64,000 bases of DNA, from contig JAFZOG010000072.1 in NCBI GenBank assembly GCA_017550745.1, forward strand, positions 1 through 64,000. The letters are read 5' to 3'. The first letter of the stretch is position 1. Each line of letters begins with the position of its first letter. Positions 25,090-32,394 of this stretch are shown here, piece by piece. Below the pieces are notes generated by a model. That model had not been told where the DNA came from and ran no database searches. It was given only the letters and a program-made list of their open reading frames with translations. The position numbers and the translations under genes are program-made. The stretch is from Clostridia bacterium. GTDB lineage: Bacteria > Bacillota > Clostridia > Christensenellales > Aristaeellaceae.

Positions 25090-25932
25090 TTGACTGCTTT
25101 ATACGGTGTGATGAACACGCTTTTGCCCTTTGAATGCTTTGAGCTGGACTTCATGAAGCGGGGCCTTTTAGCCATCCTGCTGCTGACTCCGCTGCTGGCC
25201 CTGATGGGCACCATGGCGGTGAACCGGCGCATGGCGTTCTTTTCCGACGCCCTGGGCCACAGCGCCCTGGCGGGGGTGGGCATCGGGATGCTGCTGGGCA
25301 TTCAGAACCAATTGATCAGCATGATCATTTTCGGCGTGGTGTGGGCTGTGATGATTTCCCGTATCAACCGCACCGGCGGCGCGTCGGCGGATACCATCAT
25401 CAGCGTGTTTTCCTCCACGGGCATCGCGGCGGGGCTGTTGATCCTGTCCCGAAACGGCAGCTTCGCCAAGTATTCCTCCCTGCTGGCAGGGGACATCGTG
25501 TCCGTGCCGGAGGGGGATTTGCTGTGGCTGCTGCTGGCGCTGCCGCTGGGAATAGCGGCCTGGGCGCTGCTGTATAACCGCCTGCTGCTCACCGCCGTGA
25601 ATCCCGCCCTGGCCCAAAGCCGGGGCGTGAACACCAAGTGGGTGGAGTACGCGTTCGTGTCGCTGGTGGCGGTGGTGGTGATGCTGTCCATCCGCTGGGT
25701 GGGCGTGCTGCTCATCAACGCCCTGCTGATCCTGCCTGCCGCCGCCGCCCGGAATGTCTCCCGCACCGCCGCCCAGCACGCCCTGTTCAGCATACTGATC
25801 GGCCTTTTCTGCGGGATCGCCGGGCTGGTGGCGTCCTATTACCTGGAAAATACCGGCGCAGGCGCGGCCATTGTGCTCTGTGCCGCCGCGTGCTACGCCA
25901 TTACATTGCCGCTCCGGGCGAAAGCAAGATAA
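25090..25932 (+). CDS. ABC-3 type metal (zinc/manganese) transporter permease
   Basis: The 280-residue membrane protein has about eight hydrophobic segments and the ABC-3 signature FFSDALGHSALAGVGIGM. It also has the family segment SIRWVGVLLINALLILPAAAARN, which docks to the ATPase. It would form the pore of a ZnuABC/MntABC-like importer. Neither an ATPase nor a metal-binding protein gene is adjacent, so it is an orphan here. The start is uncertain: TTG at 25090 with a poor ribosome binding site, or ATG at 25111. Confidence 0.85.
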   Translation: MTALYGVMNTLLPFECFELDFMKRGLLAILLLTPLLALMGTMAVNRRMAFFSDALGHSALAGVGIGMLLGIQNQLISMIIFGVVWAVMISRINRTGGASADTIISVFSSTGIAAGLLILSRNGSFAKYSSLLAGDIVSVPEGDLLWLLLALPLGIAAWALLYNRLLLTAVNPALAQSRGVNTKWVEYAFVSLVAVVVMLSIRWVGVLLINALLILPAAAARNVSRTAAQHALFSILIGLFCGIAGLVASYYLENTGAGAAIVLCAAACYAITLPLRAKAR

Positions 25933-25939
25933 AACAATA

Positions 25940-25976
25940 CGCGGAAATCCTGCAGGCAGGGTTTCCGCGCATTTTC
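25940..25976. terminator. Terminator between the metal permease and ohrR
   Basis: CGCGGAAATCCTGC and GCAGGGTTTCCGCG arms around a three-base loop lie between converging genes; ATTTT follows on the plus strand. Confidence 0.75.
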
Positions 25977-26432
25977 CTATTCCATGTTTTGAATCAGTTG
26001 ATGCAATAACTGATACAGTTGGAAGGCTTCGTCGTGGGCCAGGGGAATGCACCCGCCCACCTGGAAAGGAATGTCCTTCACCTGCTGGCGAAGCTCCCAG
26101 CCCTGGGGTGTGACGGTGACCGTCACCACCCGCTCGTCCTGCCGGGAACGGCTGCGGGAGATGAAGCCGCAGTCCTCCATTTTTTTGAGCAGCGGGGTGA
26201 TGGTGCCGTTGTCCAGGTACAGCCTGCGGCACAGGTCGCCCACTGTGGCGCTGCCGCTTTCCCACAGGGCCAGCAGCACGATGTACTGGGTGTAGGTAAT
26301 GCCCAGGGGTTTCAGATACGGCGTGTAATGGTTCACCACCTTCCGCGCCGCGGCATACAAAGGAAAACAAAGCTGGCTGTCCAGATGCAGCTGGGGGATA
26401 TCGTCCCGGGGGATCTGTTCAATATCGGTCAT
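25977..26432 (-). CDS. OhrR-type MarR family redox regulator
   Basis: The 151-residue product matches the organic-hydroperoxide regulator OhrR more closely than other MarR proteins: QLCFPLYAAARKV with the reactive cysteine at residue 22, YTQYIVLLALWE, LYLDNGTITPLLKKME and the wing SRQDERVV. Oxidation of the cysteine releases the dimer from DNA. The start at 26432 has AGGTGA five bases upstream; a GTG at 26441 is the alternative. No ohrA gene is adjacent. Instead, thioredoxin, a flavoprotein reductase and glutathione peroxidase lie nearby and may be regulated. Confidence 0.85.
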   Translation of the reverse strand: MTDIEQIPRDDIPQLHLDSQLCFPLYAAARKVVNHYTPYLKPLGITYTQYIVLLALWESGSATVGDLCRRLYLDNGTITPLLKKMEDCGFISRSRSRQDERVVTVTVTPQGWELRQQVKDIPFQVGGCIPLAHDEAFQLYQLLHQLIQNME

Positions 26433-26488
26433 GGTCGTCACCTGCCCATCAAAGTGAAAAAAACTGTAACGATGAGATCAATTGGAAT

Positions 26489-27250
26489 CTATACGCTGAA
26501 CAGTTCATGTTCCAGCACGTCCGCGTAATTCTGTACAACCGGCCCCAGCTCTTTCATCCCCAGCTTAATATCCTCCCTGCCTTTGAAGGATAACGGATGT
26601 TGCCGGATTTCGATTGTTTTTCTCAGCGGCGTGTCATCCGGAAAAAGGTGTTCCTCCAGTGCCCAGATTCCTGCCTGTGTTTTGGAGATGACATCATAAT
26701 GTCTCAGGGTATAGATACACCGGGCGATATCCAGCAGCCATCCGCAAGAATAAAGGCTTTCATCTGTTTGACAAGCATACTTTCGGATCGTGTCATAATG
26801 CCTGCGTACGGCTGATGCCAGTTCTTCTTTGCCAGGCGCGGGAAGAATCCATGGTTTGCCGCCGTATACGGGTATTCCATATTTTGACAGCTCAAACAGA
26901 GAAAAAGGATCCGGTATATAGCGGTCGGTGATCCGTTGCCCGCTCGTTCCCCAATAAACCAGTCTTTGAAAGGACTGGCTGCGGTATTCGTCCAAGCTGG
27001 CAATGACGCCTTCAAAAGAACGGTAATACAAGTTGCGGGGCTCTGTTTTGAGCATGTCCTGCCTGAGCGTCAGCAATCTTTCTGCCTGGTTTTCAGAGAT
27101 TGGACCATGAATCAGCGCAACAAAATCAATATCACTCCAACCCAGCCGAAAATCATCCAACGCGACACTTCCGTAAAGCCAGGCACCGTAAACACAGCCG
27201 TTCATCGTTGAGACGATTTCATTCATTATCCTTGTAATCGCATGAAACAT
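26489..27250 (-). CDS. Nucleotidyltransferase-domain protein (DUF4111-like)
   Basis: The 253-residue product has the minimal nucleotidyltransferase motif GSVALDDFRLGWSDIDFVAL (GS...DxD) near the N-terminus. A helical C-terminal domain with CIYTLRHYDVISKTQAGIWA follows, as in aminoglycoside adenylyltransferase-like DUF4111 proteins. It could adenylylate a small molecule, but the substrate is unknown. The start is ambiguous: ATG at 27250 has a purine-rich GGTGGAG that is very close; TTG at 27298 and a downstream ATG at 27223 are alternatives. Its lower GC content than its neighbours suggests a more recent arrival. Confidence 0.75.
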   Translation of the reverse strand: MFHAITRIMNEIVSTMNGCVYGAWLYGSVALDDFRLGWSDIDFVALIHGPISENQAERLLTLRQDMLKTEPRNLYYRSFEGVIASLDEYRSQSFQRLVYWGTSGQRITDRYIPDPFSLFELSKYGIPVYGGKPWILPAPGKEELASAVRRHYDTIRKYACQTDESLYSCGWLLDIARCIYTLRHYDVISKTQAGIWALEEHLFPDDTPLRKTIEIRQHPLSFKGREDIKLGMKELGPVVQNYADVLEHELFSV

Positions 27251-27296
27251 ACTCCACCGCCATATCCCGTTTTGCCGGGCAGAACCGCCATAAACC

Positions 27297-27338
27297 AATG
27301 GCGCAATTCAGCACCGGGCCGGTGATAATTGCGCCATT
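27297..27338 (-). terminator. Hairpin downstream of trxA
   Basis: AATGGCGCAATT (27297-27308) pairs with AATTGCGCCATT (27327-27338), with an inner CACCG/CGGTG stem. It lies just after the trxA stop; only a weak T-run follows on the minus strand. Confidence 0.65.
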
Positions 27339-27354
27339 TGGTTTACACGGTGAA

Positions 27355-27669
27355 TTACAGGTTGCCCTGAATCCAGGCGGTGATCATGGGTTCGGGCTTG
27401 AAGCCGACGGACTGGTCCACGAACTGGCCGTTCTTCATCATCACCAGGCAGGGCACGGAACTGACCTTGTACGCCATGGCCAGCTCGGGAGAATCGTCCA
27501 CGTCCACGTTGTAGAAGTCCACCTTGCCCGCCAGCTTCTCGCTGACGCTTTCCACCACGGGGGCCAGCATCCGGCAGGGGCCGCACCAGGTCGCGGAGAA
27601 ATCCACCACCGCCACGGCGCTCTTCTTTGCTTCGTTTTCAAACTGTTCCGCGTTGATCTTCTTAACCAT
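27355..27669 (-). CDS. trxA: Thioredoxin
   Basis: The 104-residue product has the classical thioredoxin fold sequence with active site WCGPC at residues 28-32, DVDDSPELAMAYKVSSVPC and the cis-proline in SVPCLV. It reduces protein disulfides in the cytoplasm. The start at 27669 has AGGAGA upstream. It follows the reductase-like gene, separated by a GGGGGAAACC-type hairpin, so the two form a probable operon. Confidence 0.95.
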   Translation of the reverse strand: MVKKINAEQFENEAKKSAVAVVDFSATWCGPCRMLAPVVESVSEKLAGKVDFYNVDVDDSPELAMAYKVSSVPCLVMMKNGQFVDQSVGFKPEPMITAWIQGNL

Positions 27670-27695
27670 TTTCTTTTTCTCCTTTTTTATTTTTT

Positions 27696-27740
27696 CCGGG
27701 GGAACCCGCTCTTTGGTGGCCAAAGAGCGGGTTCCCCCAG
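27696..27740. repeat. GGGGGAAACC-type dispersed hairpin, copy 4
   Basis: CCGGGGGAACCCGCTCTTTG and its near-perfect complement CAAAGAGCGGGTTCCCCC close on a five-base loop. It is intercistronic between the reductase-like gene and trxA, like the copy inside the btu operon. Confidence 0.8.
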
Positions 27741-27742
27741 CA

Positions 27743-28603
27743 TCACTTCCGTTCCTTCTGATCCAGAAATGCCACAGCGCTGAGGGCGGCCACGTTGCCC
27801 TCGCCCGCGGCCTTGATGTATTGGTAAGGCGTGCCGGTGATATCCCCGCAGGCGAACACGCCGGGGATGCTTGCGGCCATTTTGCGGTCCACCCGCACAT
27901 GGCTGCCGTCCGTTTCCAGGCCGGGCACCAGCTGGCTCGGCGCGACAGCTTCCCGCAGCACGAACACCCCGTCCACAGTATACCCGTTTTCCGCGGTTTT
28001 GACAACCCGGGCGCCGTCCTGATTTTCAATCCCGGCCACCTTCTCCCGGATGACCTTCACGGCCTCGGGGAGATGGGTCTCCTCCTTGTACACGGGGAAA
28101 TACAGCACTTCGCTGCATACCTCGGAAAGGAACGCAGCTTCCGCTTCTTCCCTCGGTCTGTAGCCGATCACGGCGGCGCGCTTGCCCCGGTACAGCGGCG
28201 CGTCGCAGGTGGCGCAGTAGCTGACGCCCCGGCCCAGCAGTTCTTCTTCCCCCGGCAGGGGCTTTGCCTGCACCACGCCGGTGGCCAGGATCACGCTGGA
28301 GGCTTCCAGCATGTCTTCCCCCGCCTGGAGCGCGAAGAAATCGCCCATGGCGTATACGGCGCTCACCCGTTTTTCGGTGATCTGAATGCCCATTTGGCTG
28401 ATATGCCGCTGGAACGCCGCGGCCAGGTCTTCTCCCTTTACCGCGGGGAAGCCCAGGTAATTCTGGATCTCATGGGCTTTGGCCAGCTTTTCGCACAAAT
28501 TCCTGCTGCCCAGCAAAAGCACGCGCTTATTCCGGATCGTGGCTGTGACGGCTGCCGACAGCCCCGCCGGGCCGGTGCCGATGATGGCGATGTCATAACG
28601 CAT
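27743..28603 (-). CDS. Thioredoxin reductase-like flavoprotein lacking the NADPH motif
   Basis: The 286-residue product has the FAD dinucleotide loop IGTGPAG (residues 8-14), the redox pair CATC (residues 130-133) and the C-terminal FAD motif ACGDITGTPYQYIKAAGEG. The NADPH-binding loop, normally GGGxSAxEEA, reads IGYRPREEAEAAFL (residues 146-159), and the HRRxxxRA motif is absent. Clostridial ferredoxin-linked flavin thioredoxin reductases (FFTR) share such a loss, so ferredoxin may be the donor. It presumably reduces the thioredoxin encoded next. The start ATG has AGGAGG upstream. Confidence 0.88.
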   Translation of the reverse strand: MRYDIAIIGTGPAGLSAAVTATIRNKRVLLLGSRNLCEKLAKAHEIQNYLGFPAVKGEDLAAAFQRHISQMGIQITEKRVSAVYAMGDFFALQAGEDMLEASSVILATGVVQAKPLPGEEELLGRGVSYCATCDAPLYRGKRAAVIGYRPREEAEAAFLSEVCSEVLYFPVYKEETHLPEAVKVIREKVAGIENQDGARVVKTAENGYTVDGVFVLREAVAPSQLVPGLETDGSHVRVDRKMAASIPGVFACGDITGTPYQYIKAAGEGNVAALSAVAFLDQKERK

Positions 28604-28711
28604 TTCTTAACCTCCTAATCAGCGGGTTGGGAAAGCACAGGGTACGGCATGCAGATGACAGGAGCCGGCGACAGAACCATTTGGCGGCAAAATGATCTGT
28701 AGGCCGCTTAC

Positions 28712-29254
28712 TCAAAGCAGCTTTTCAACCAACGCCGCCACGTCTTTCATGCTGGCGGTGGGCTCGAAGCGGGCGACAACGCTGCCCTGGCGGTCAATGA
28801 CGAACTTGGTGAAGTTCCATTTGATGTCGGGGTTGTTTTTGTAGTCCTTATCGATCTTTTTGAGCATCGTGCCCATGGCGAGCGCCATGGGGCCGTGGCC
28901 GAAGCCTTCAAAGCCCTTTTGGCTCTTGAGGTACTGGAACAGCGGCAGGGCGTTTTCGCCGTTCACGTCGCTCTTTTTCATCTGGGGAAACTGGGTGTTG
29001 TATTTCAGGGCGCAGAATTCATGGATCTCGTCGTCGGTGCCGGGGGTTTGCCCGGCGAACTGGTTGCAGGGCACGTCCACGATCTCCAGGCCCTTTTCGT
29101 GGAACTTCTCATACATGTCCTCCAGATCCTTGTAATGGGGCGTGAAGCCGCAGCCCGTGGCGGTGTTCACCACCAGCACCACCTTGCCTTCAAAGTTCTT
29201 CATGGAAACATCTTCACCCTTCGGGGCGGGTACACTGTAATCGTAAAAACTCAT
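28712..29254 (-). CDS. Glutathione peroxidase family (thiol peroxidase)
   Basis: The 180-residue product has the catalytic cysteine at residue 35 (NTATGCGFTPHYKDLE) in place of selenocysteine, the glutamine-containing motif DVPCNQFAGQ, and WNFTKFVID with the tryptophan and asparagine of the tetrad. Most bacterial members use thioredoxin rather than glutathione, which fits the thioredoxin genes next to it. The start at 29254 has AGGAG upstream. A promoter lies at 29315-29342. Confidence 0.93.
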   Translation of the reverse strand: MSFYDYSVPAPKGEDVSMKNFEGKVVLVVNTATGCGFTPHYKDLEDMYEKFHEKGLEIVDVPCNQFAGQTPGTDDEIHEFCALKYNTQFPQMKKSDVNGENALPLFQYLKSQKGFEGFGHGPMALAMGTMLKKIDKDYKNNPDIKWNFTKFVIDRQGSVVARFEPTASMKDVAALVEKLL

Positions 29255-29314
29255 GATGCCATTCTCCTTTATGATGTACTGTTTGAGGCTGATCAATAAC
29301 TTTAATCAAATATA

Positions 29315-29342
29315 ATTTTATCACATTTTTTTGTTTTGTCAA
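29315..29342 (-). promoter_or_regulatory. Promoter of the glutathione peroxidase gene
   Basis: On the minus strand TTGACA (29337-29342) and TAAAAT (29315-29320) are separated by 16 bases, in a very AT-rich stretch where a redox repressor could bind. Confidence 0.7.
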
Positions 29343-29452
29343 TCCCTGTTTTTGGATTTTCTGGAAAGAAATTTACAGGTTCATTCCTGCCGGCCCGAAA
29401 TGGATAAATCGCCAGAATGAACACAACAGATATAACAGAAATAAAATGAATT

Positions 29453-29484
29453 TGTTATACTCTTTTTTCAAAATCTGTTATGAT
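29453..29484 (+). promoter_or_regulatory. Two extended -10 elements before the first small peptide gene
   Basis: TGTTATACT (29453-29461) and TGTTATGAT (29476-29484) are both extended -10 boxes 23 bases apart. Neither has a good -35, which suggests activator-dependent transcription. A partial inverted repeat (GATATAACAG at 29429-29438 against CTGTTATGATATC at 29475-29487) overlaps them. Confidence 0.45.
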
Positions 29485-29534
29485 ATCCTCGTCACCGGGA
29501 AGGATACCCGGTGAGGAATAGGAGGAAAAAAACC

Positions 29535-29684
29535 ATGTTGTATTCCATGATGAACCAGTACATGAGCAATCTTTCCAGTGTTCTGGCCGAGGATGTGAAC
29601 GCGCCGGAGCTGCGCAATCCCATCACCGGCGGGATGCGGAAGGATGGCTGGCTGCAGCGCCTGCTTCAAAAAGCCGGGCTGTAA
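29535..29684 (+). CDS. Small peptide A of a paralogous pair (49 residues)
   Basis: The product is 49 residues with no cysteine and no transmembrane segment. A variable methionine-rich start (MLYSMMNQYMSNLSS) precedes the core VLAEDVNAPELRNPITGGMR, and the end is the basic amphipathic helix WLQRLLQKAGL. AGGAGG stands ten bases before the ATG. The near-identical core in the next gene and the conserved spacing argue that both are real. I do not recognise the family. Possible roles are a signal peptide for the AraC regulator next door, a ribosomal peptide precursor or a small regulator; none is shown by the sequence. Confidence 0.75.
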   Translation: MLYSMMNQYMSNLSSVLAEDVNAPELRNPITGGMRKDGWLQRLLQKAGL

Positions 29685-29816
29685 CGGCGAACGCAGTCAA
29701 AGAAAAAACACAAAATGAATAAAACAGAAAACACATGGAAATGATAGCGATGGCCCGCAAATAGTTTAAAATGTATTTGTCACTGAAACACGGACCGGAA
29801 TAAAGGAGGATTTTAC

Positions 29817-29951
29817 ATGATGAATAATGATATGCAGCATTTGTCTTATATGCTGGCGGAGGACGTGAACGCTCCCGAGCTGCGTAACCCCCTGAACAGC
29901 GGCATGCGCCGGGAAAGCTGGCTTCGCCGCCTGTTGAAAAAAGTCCTGTAA
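29817..29951 (+). CDS. Small peptide B of a paralogous pair (44 residues)
   Basis: The product is 44 residues. It shares LAEDVNAPELRNP and the pattern GMRxxxWLxRLLxK with peptide A, while its N-terminus (MMNNDMQHLSYM) differs. The ribosome binding site is AAAGGAGG seven bases before the ATG. It lies 132 bases after peptide A and ends just before a strong terminator. The gap between the two contains an AT-rich segment (TTTAAAATG) that could be a second promoter. The conserved block in third-position-divergent codons indicates selection on the protein. Confidence 0.75.
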   Translation: MMNNDMQHLSYMLAEDVNAPELRNPLNSGMRRESWLRRLLKKVL

Positions 29952-29956
29952 CAAAG

Positions 29957-29992
29957 ACGCCGCGCGCCGGAAAAAGGCGCGCGGTAATTTTT
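29957..29992 (+). terminator. Terminator after the small peptide genes
   Basis: CCGCGCGCC and GGCGCGCGG arms around a seven-base A-rich loop are followed by TAATTTTTT. It ends at the stop of the convergent AraC gene. Confidence 0.9.
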
Positions 29993-30756
29993 TACGCTTT
30001 CTCGGAGCTGCTCCCCCAATGCTTTTGATAGTGCGCCTTTCGGTATTCGGTAGGCGTATGCCCGGTGTATTTGCGAAAGAGCAGGGAAAAGTGGCTGTCG
30101 GAGGAAAAGCAGAGGTATTCGGCGATGTCCAGGCAGGAAAAATCCGTGTATTCCAGCAGGGTTTTCGCGGTCTCGATCCGCTTCCTGCGTATGTATTCGG
30201 ACACGGCGACGCCGGTTTCCTTCATGAACAGCACGGATACATAAGAGGCGGAGAGGCCCACCTCCCCGGCCAGGCTTTTCACTGTCACCGGCTGCTGCAA
30301 ATGGCTGTCAATATAATCCATGCAGCGGCGCACCTGCCGGGAATAAACGCTCTGCCGCCCGATGGACCGCATCCGCTGGGTATAATCCCGGAACATGGCG
30401 TCGTGCAGGTCAAAGATTTCCTGCACGGTCTTGCATTTGTCCATCTGCCGGATGTACACGTCGCTCAGGTTGAACGCGGTTTCCGCGGGCATGCCGCCCT
30501 CAATGCAGAACCGGCAGGCCATCGTGATGGAGGCGACAAACAAATATTGGTAATTCCTGACCGGGTCGTCGGAAATGGAGCCGGTGGTGGGCCCTTCAAA
30601 CATCTTTTTGCCCACGGAAATCGCTTTCATGCTCCCCTGGCGGATGTATTCGTACTGGCGAAGGTCTTCTTCATACGTATGGTGCTGAAAATTCGTTTCC
30701 CGGTTGTCAAAGGCCAGCTTCTCCAGCGCCTCCGCGATCTTGCGGTTGACCGCCAT
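29992..30756 (-). CDS. AraC family transcriptional regulator
   Basis: The 254-residue product has an N-terminal helical domain (about residues 1-145, including MACRFCIEGGMPAETAFNLSD, as in many clostridial AraC proteins). The C-terminal AraC-type double helix-turn-helix follows (VKSLAGEVGLSASYVSVLFMK, then IAEYLCFSSDSHFSLLFRKY). It lacks a receiver aspartate. The start has GGAGGG upstream. It converges on the two small peptide genes and is a plausible regulator of them, although that is inference from position only. Confidence 0.9.
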   Translation of the reverse strand: MAVNRKIAEALEKLAFDNRETNFQHHTYEEDLRQYEYIRQGSMKAISVGKKMFEGPTTGSISDDPVRNYQYLFVASITMACRFCIEGGMPAETAFNLSDVYIRQMDKCKTVQEIFDLHDAMFRDYTQRMRSIGRQSVYSRQVRRCMDYIDSHLQQPVTVKSLAGEVGLSASYVSVLFMKETGVAVSEYIRRKRIETAKTLLEYTDFSCLDIAEYLCFSSDSHFSLLFRKYTGHTPTEYRKAHYQKHWGSSSEKA

Positions 30757-30795
30757 GGACAGTTTTCCCTCCTTGTGTAAGTACCTGTATGAAAT

Positions 30796-31242
30796 GGCAC
30801 TTTAAGTCAGTAACGAAACGACGAGGCGAGGGCCTCTGCGGCCCTCGTGCACCTGCACCAAAGGACTTCGTCCTCTGGACTCCGACAGCGGAAACATCCT
30901 GTCAGGACGAATTGGCTTTGTTTCCGCAGAAACTTGAGAGAAACAGGCAGACTTTCGACGTGATGCTTCTGGCCCGGCGGCTGAAAGCCGCCTGACCGGA
31001 CGCAAAGCGTCCGGTGAAAGCCAGGGAATAATCCCCAGGGGAAAGCTCGCTTTCCCCTGGGGATTATCCCGGCTTTCTTGGGCCAGAAGCCGCTAACTTC
31101 CGTATCCCTGAATCAACTGGCGAAGATAGCTGGTTCTACCCAACGAAGTGTTTCGCCTATTGGGATGCAAGGGATGAAATCCCTTGCCGCAGGTCTGGGC
31201 GCGCGCAGCGCCCAGCGTAACCCCTTACTAACTTAAAGTGCC
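30796..31242. mobile_element. Structured MITE-like element with CACTTTAAGTCAGTAA ends, copy 1
   Basis: The 447-bp element begins GGCACTTTAAGTCAGTAA and ends with the complement (TTACTAACTTAAAGTGCC). It has no coding capacity. Inside are at least six local hairpins: GAGGGCC/GGCCCTC, CCAAAGGAC/GTCCTCTGG, GGCGGC/GCCGCC, CCGGACG/CGTCCGG, a 15-bp stem at 31027-31066, and CAAGGGAT/ATCCCTTG. CTTCTGGCCC (30964-30973) pairs over distance with GGGCCAGAAG (31080-31089). Ends with the same sequence bound the element at 61139-61435. It fills the space between the AraC and prfA genes. Confidence 0.75.
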
Positions 31243-31258
31243 CTTTTCAGCAGCCTAA

Positions 31259-32323
31259 TCATCCCATATTCATCGCCTGCAGTTTTTCCGCCTGTTCCTT
31301 CATGGTGAGGGCGTCGATGATCTCGTCCAGGTCGCCGTCCAGGATGGCGTCGATTTTGTAGAGAGTCAGGTCGGCGCGGTGGTCGGTGACGCGGCCCTGG
31401 GGAAAATTGTAGGTGCGGATGCGCTCGTTGCGCTCGCCGCTGCCCACCTGGGACTTGCGGTTTTGGGCGTAGGCCGCGTCTTTCTCGGCGCGGTAGAGGT
31501 CATACAGCCGGGAGGCCAGCACCTTCATGGCTTTTTCCTTGTTTTTGAGCTGGCTCTTTTCGTCCTGGCAGGTGACCACCAGCCCCGTGGGCAAATGCGT
31601 GATGCGCACGGCGGAGTCTGTGCGGTTGATGTACTGGCCGCCGTGGCCGGAGGCGCGGTAGGTGTCGATGCGGATGTCCTCCTGCCTGATCTCCACCTCC
31701 ACATCCTCGGCCTCGGGCAGGACGGCCACGGTGGCGGTCGAGGTGTGGATGCGCCCCCCCGCTTCAGTGACCGGTACGCGCTGGATGCGGTGCACGCCGG
31801 ATTCAAACTTCATCCGGGAAAAAGCGCCGACGCCGTTCAGGGTGAACACCGCTTCCTTGATGCCCTTGAGCTCCGTGGTGGAAATATCCACCGGCTCAAA
31901 CTGGAACCCCTTCCGCTCGGCATAACGCTGGTACATGCGCAGCAGCAGCGCGGCAAACAGCGCCGCCTCGTCGCCGCCCGCGCCGGGACGGATCTCCATC
32001 ACCACGGAACGGTCGTCGTTGGGGTCGTGGGGAAGGAGGAACAGGCGCAGCTTGTTTCGCTCCTCCTCTTCGCGGGGAAGCAGCGCTTTCAGCTCTTCCT
32101 CCGCCATTTCCGCAAGATCCCGGTCGTTCTGCATTTCCCTGGCCTGGTCGATTTCCGCCTGCAATTGCCGGTATTGCCGCCAGGCGGCTACGGCAGGCTC
32201 CAGCCGGCGCATTTCCTTCAGCATGGCCTGCCATTTGGGCACGTCGGCAATGATCTCCGGCTGGGCGGTGGCGACGGTCAATTCTTCCAGCCGCCCTTCC
32301 ATGGCCTCAAACTGCGCTTCCAT
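31259..32323 (-). CDS. prfA: Peptide chain release factor 1
   Basis: The 354-residue product is a class I release factor. The GGQ motif that triggers peptidyl-tRNA hydrolysis is in [20 protein letters not shown]. Other family blocks are [25 protein letters not shown] and [16 protein letters not shown]. The tripeptide selecting UAA/UAG should lie near [13 protein letters not shown]. The start at 32323 has GAGGGGGG upstream. The gene follows the GGDEF gene by about 70 bases and is followed by the structured element. Confidence 0.96.
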   Translation of the reverse strand: MEAQFEAMEGRLEELTVATAQPEIIADVPKWQAMLKEMRRLEPAVAAWRQYRQLQAEIDQAREMQNDRDLAEMAEEELKALLPREEEERNKLRLFLLPHDPNDDRSVVMEIRPGAGGDEAALFAALLLRMYQRYAERKGFQFEPVDISTTELKGIKEAVFTLNGVGAFSRMKFESGVHRIQRVPVTEAGGRIHTSTATVAVLPEAEDVEVEIRQEDIRIDTYRASGHGGQYINRTDSAVRITHLPTGLVVTCQDEKSQLKNKEKAMKVLASRLYDLYRAEKDAAYAQNRKSQVGSGERNERIRTYNFPQGRVTDHRADLTLYKIDAILDGDLDEIIDALTMKEQAEKLQAMNMG

Positions 32324-32394
32324 CTGCTGGCCCCCCTCTATCAAGGAATGCCTTCCCATATGGAGAAGGCATACTGTGTTGCTCCAGTATCGGT

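Noticed and set aside
29817-29951. Peptide B as a type I toxin
   Set aside because: Type I toxins usually have one hydrophobic transmembrane segment; both peptides are hydrophilic with an amphipathic basic tail, and no antisense RNA promoter was evident.
30796-31242. Short open frames within the structured element (up to 68 codons)
   Set aside because: They cross hairpin arms on both strands and lack ribosome binding sites, and the element is better explained as palindromic DNA or RNA structure.
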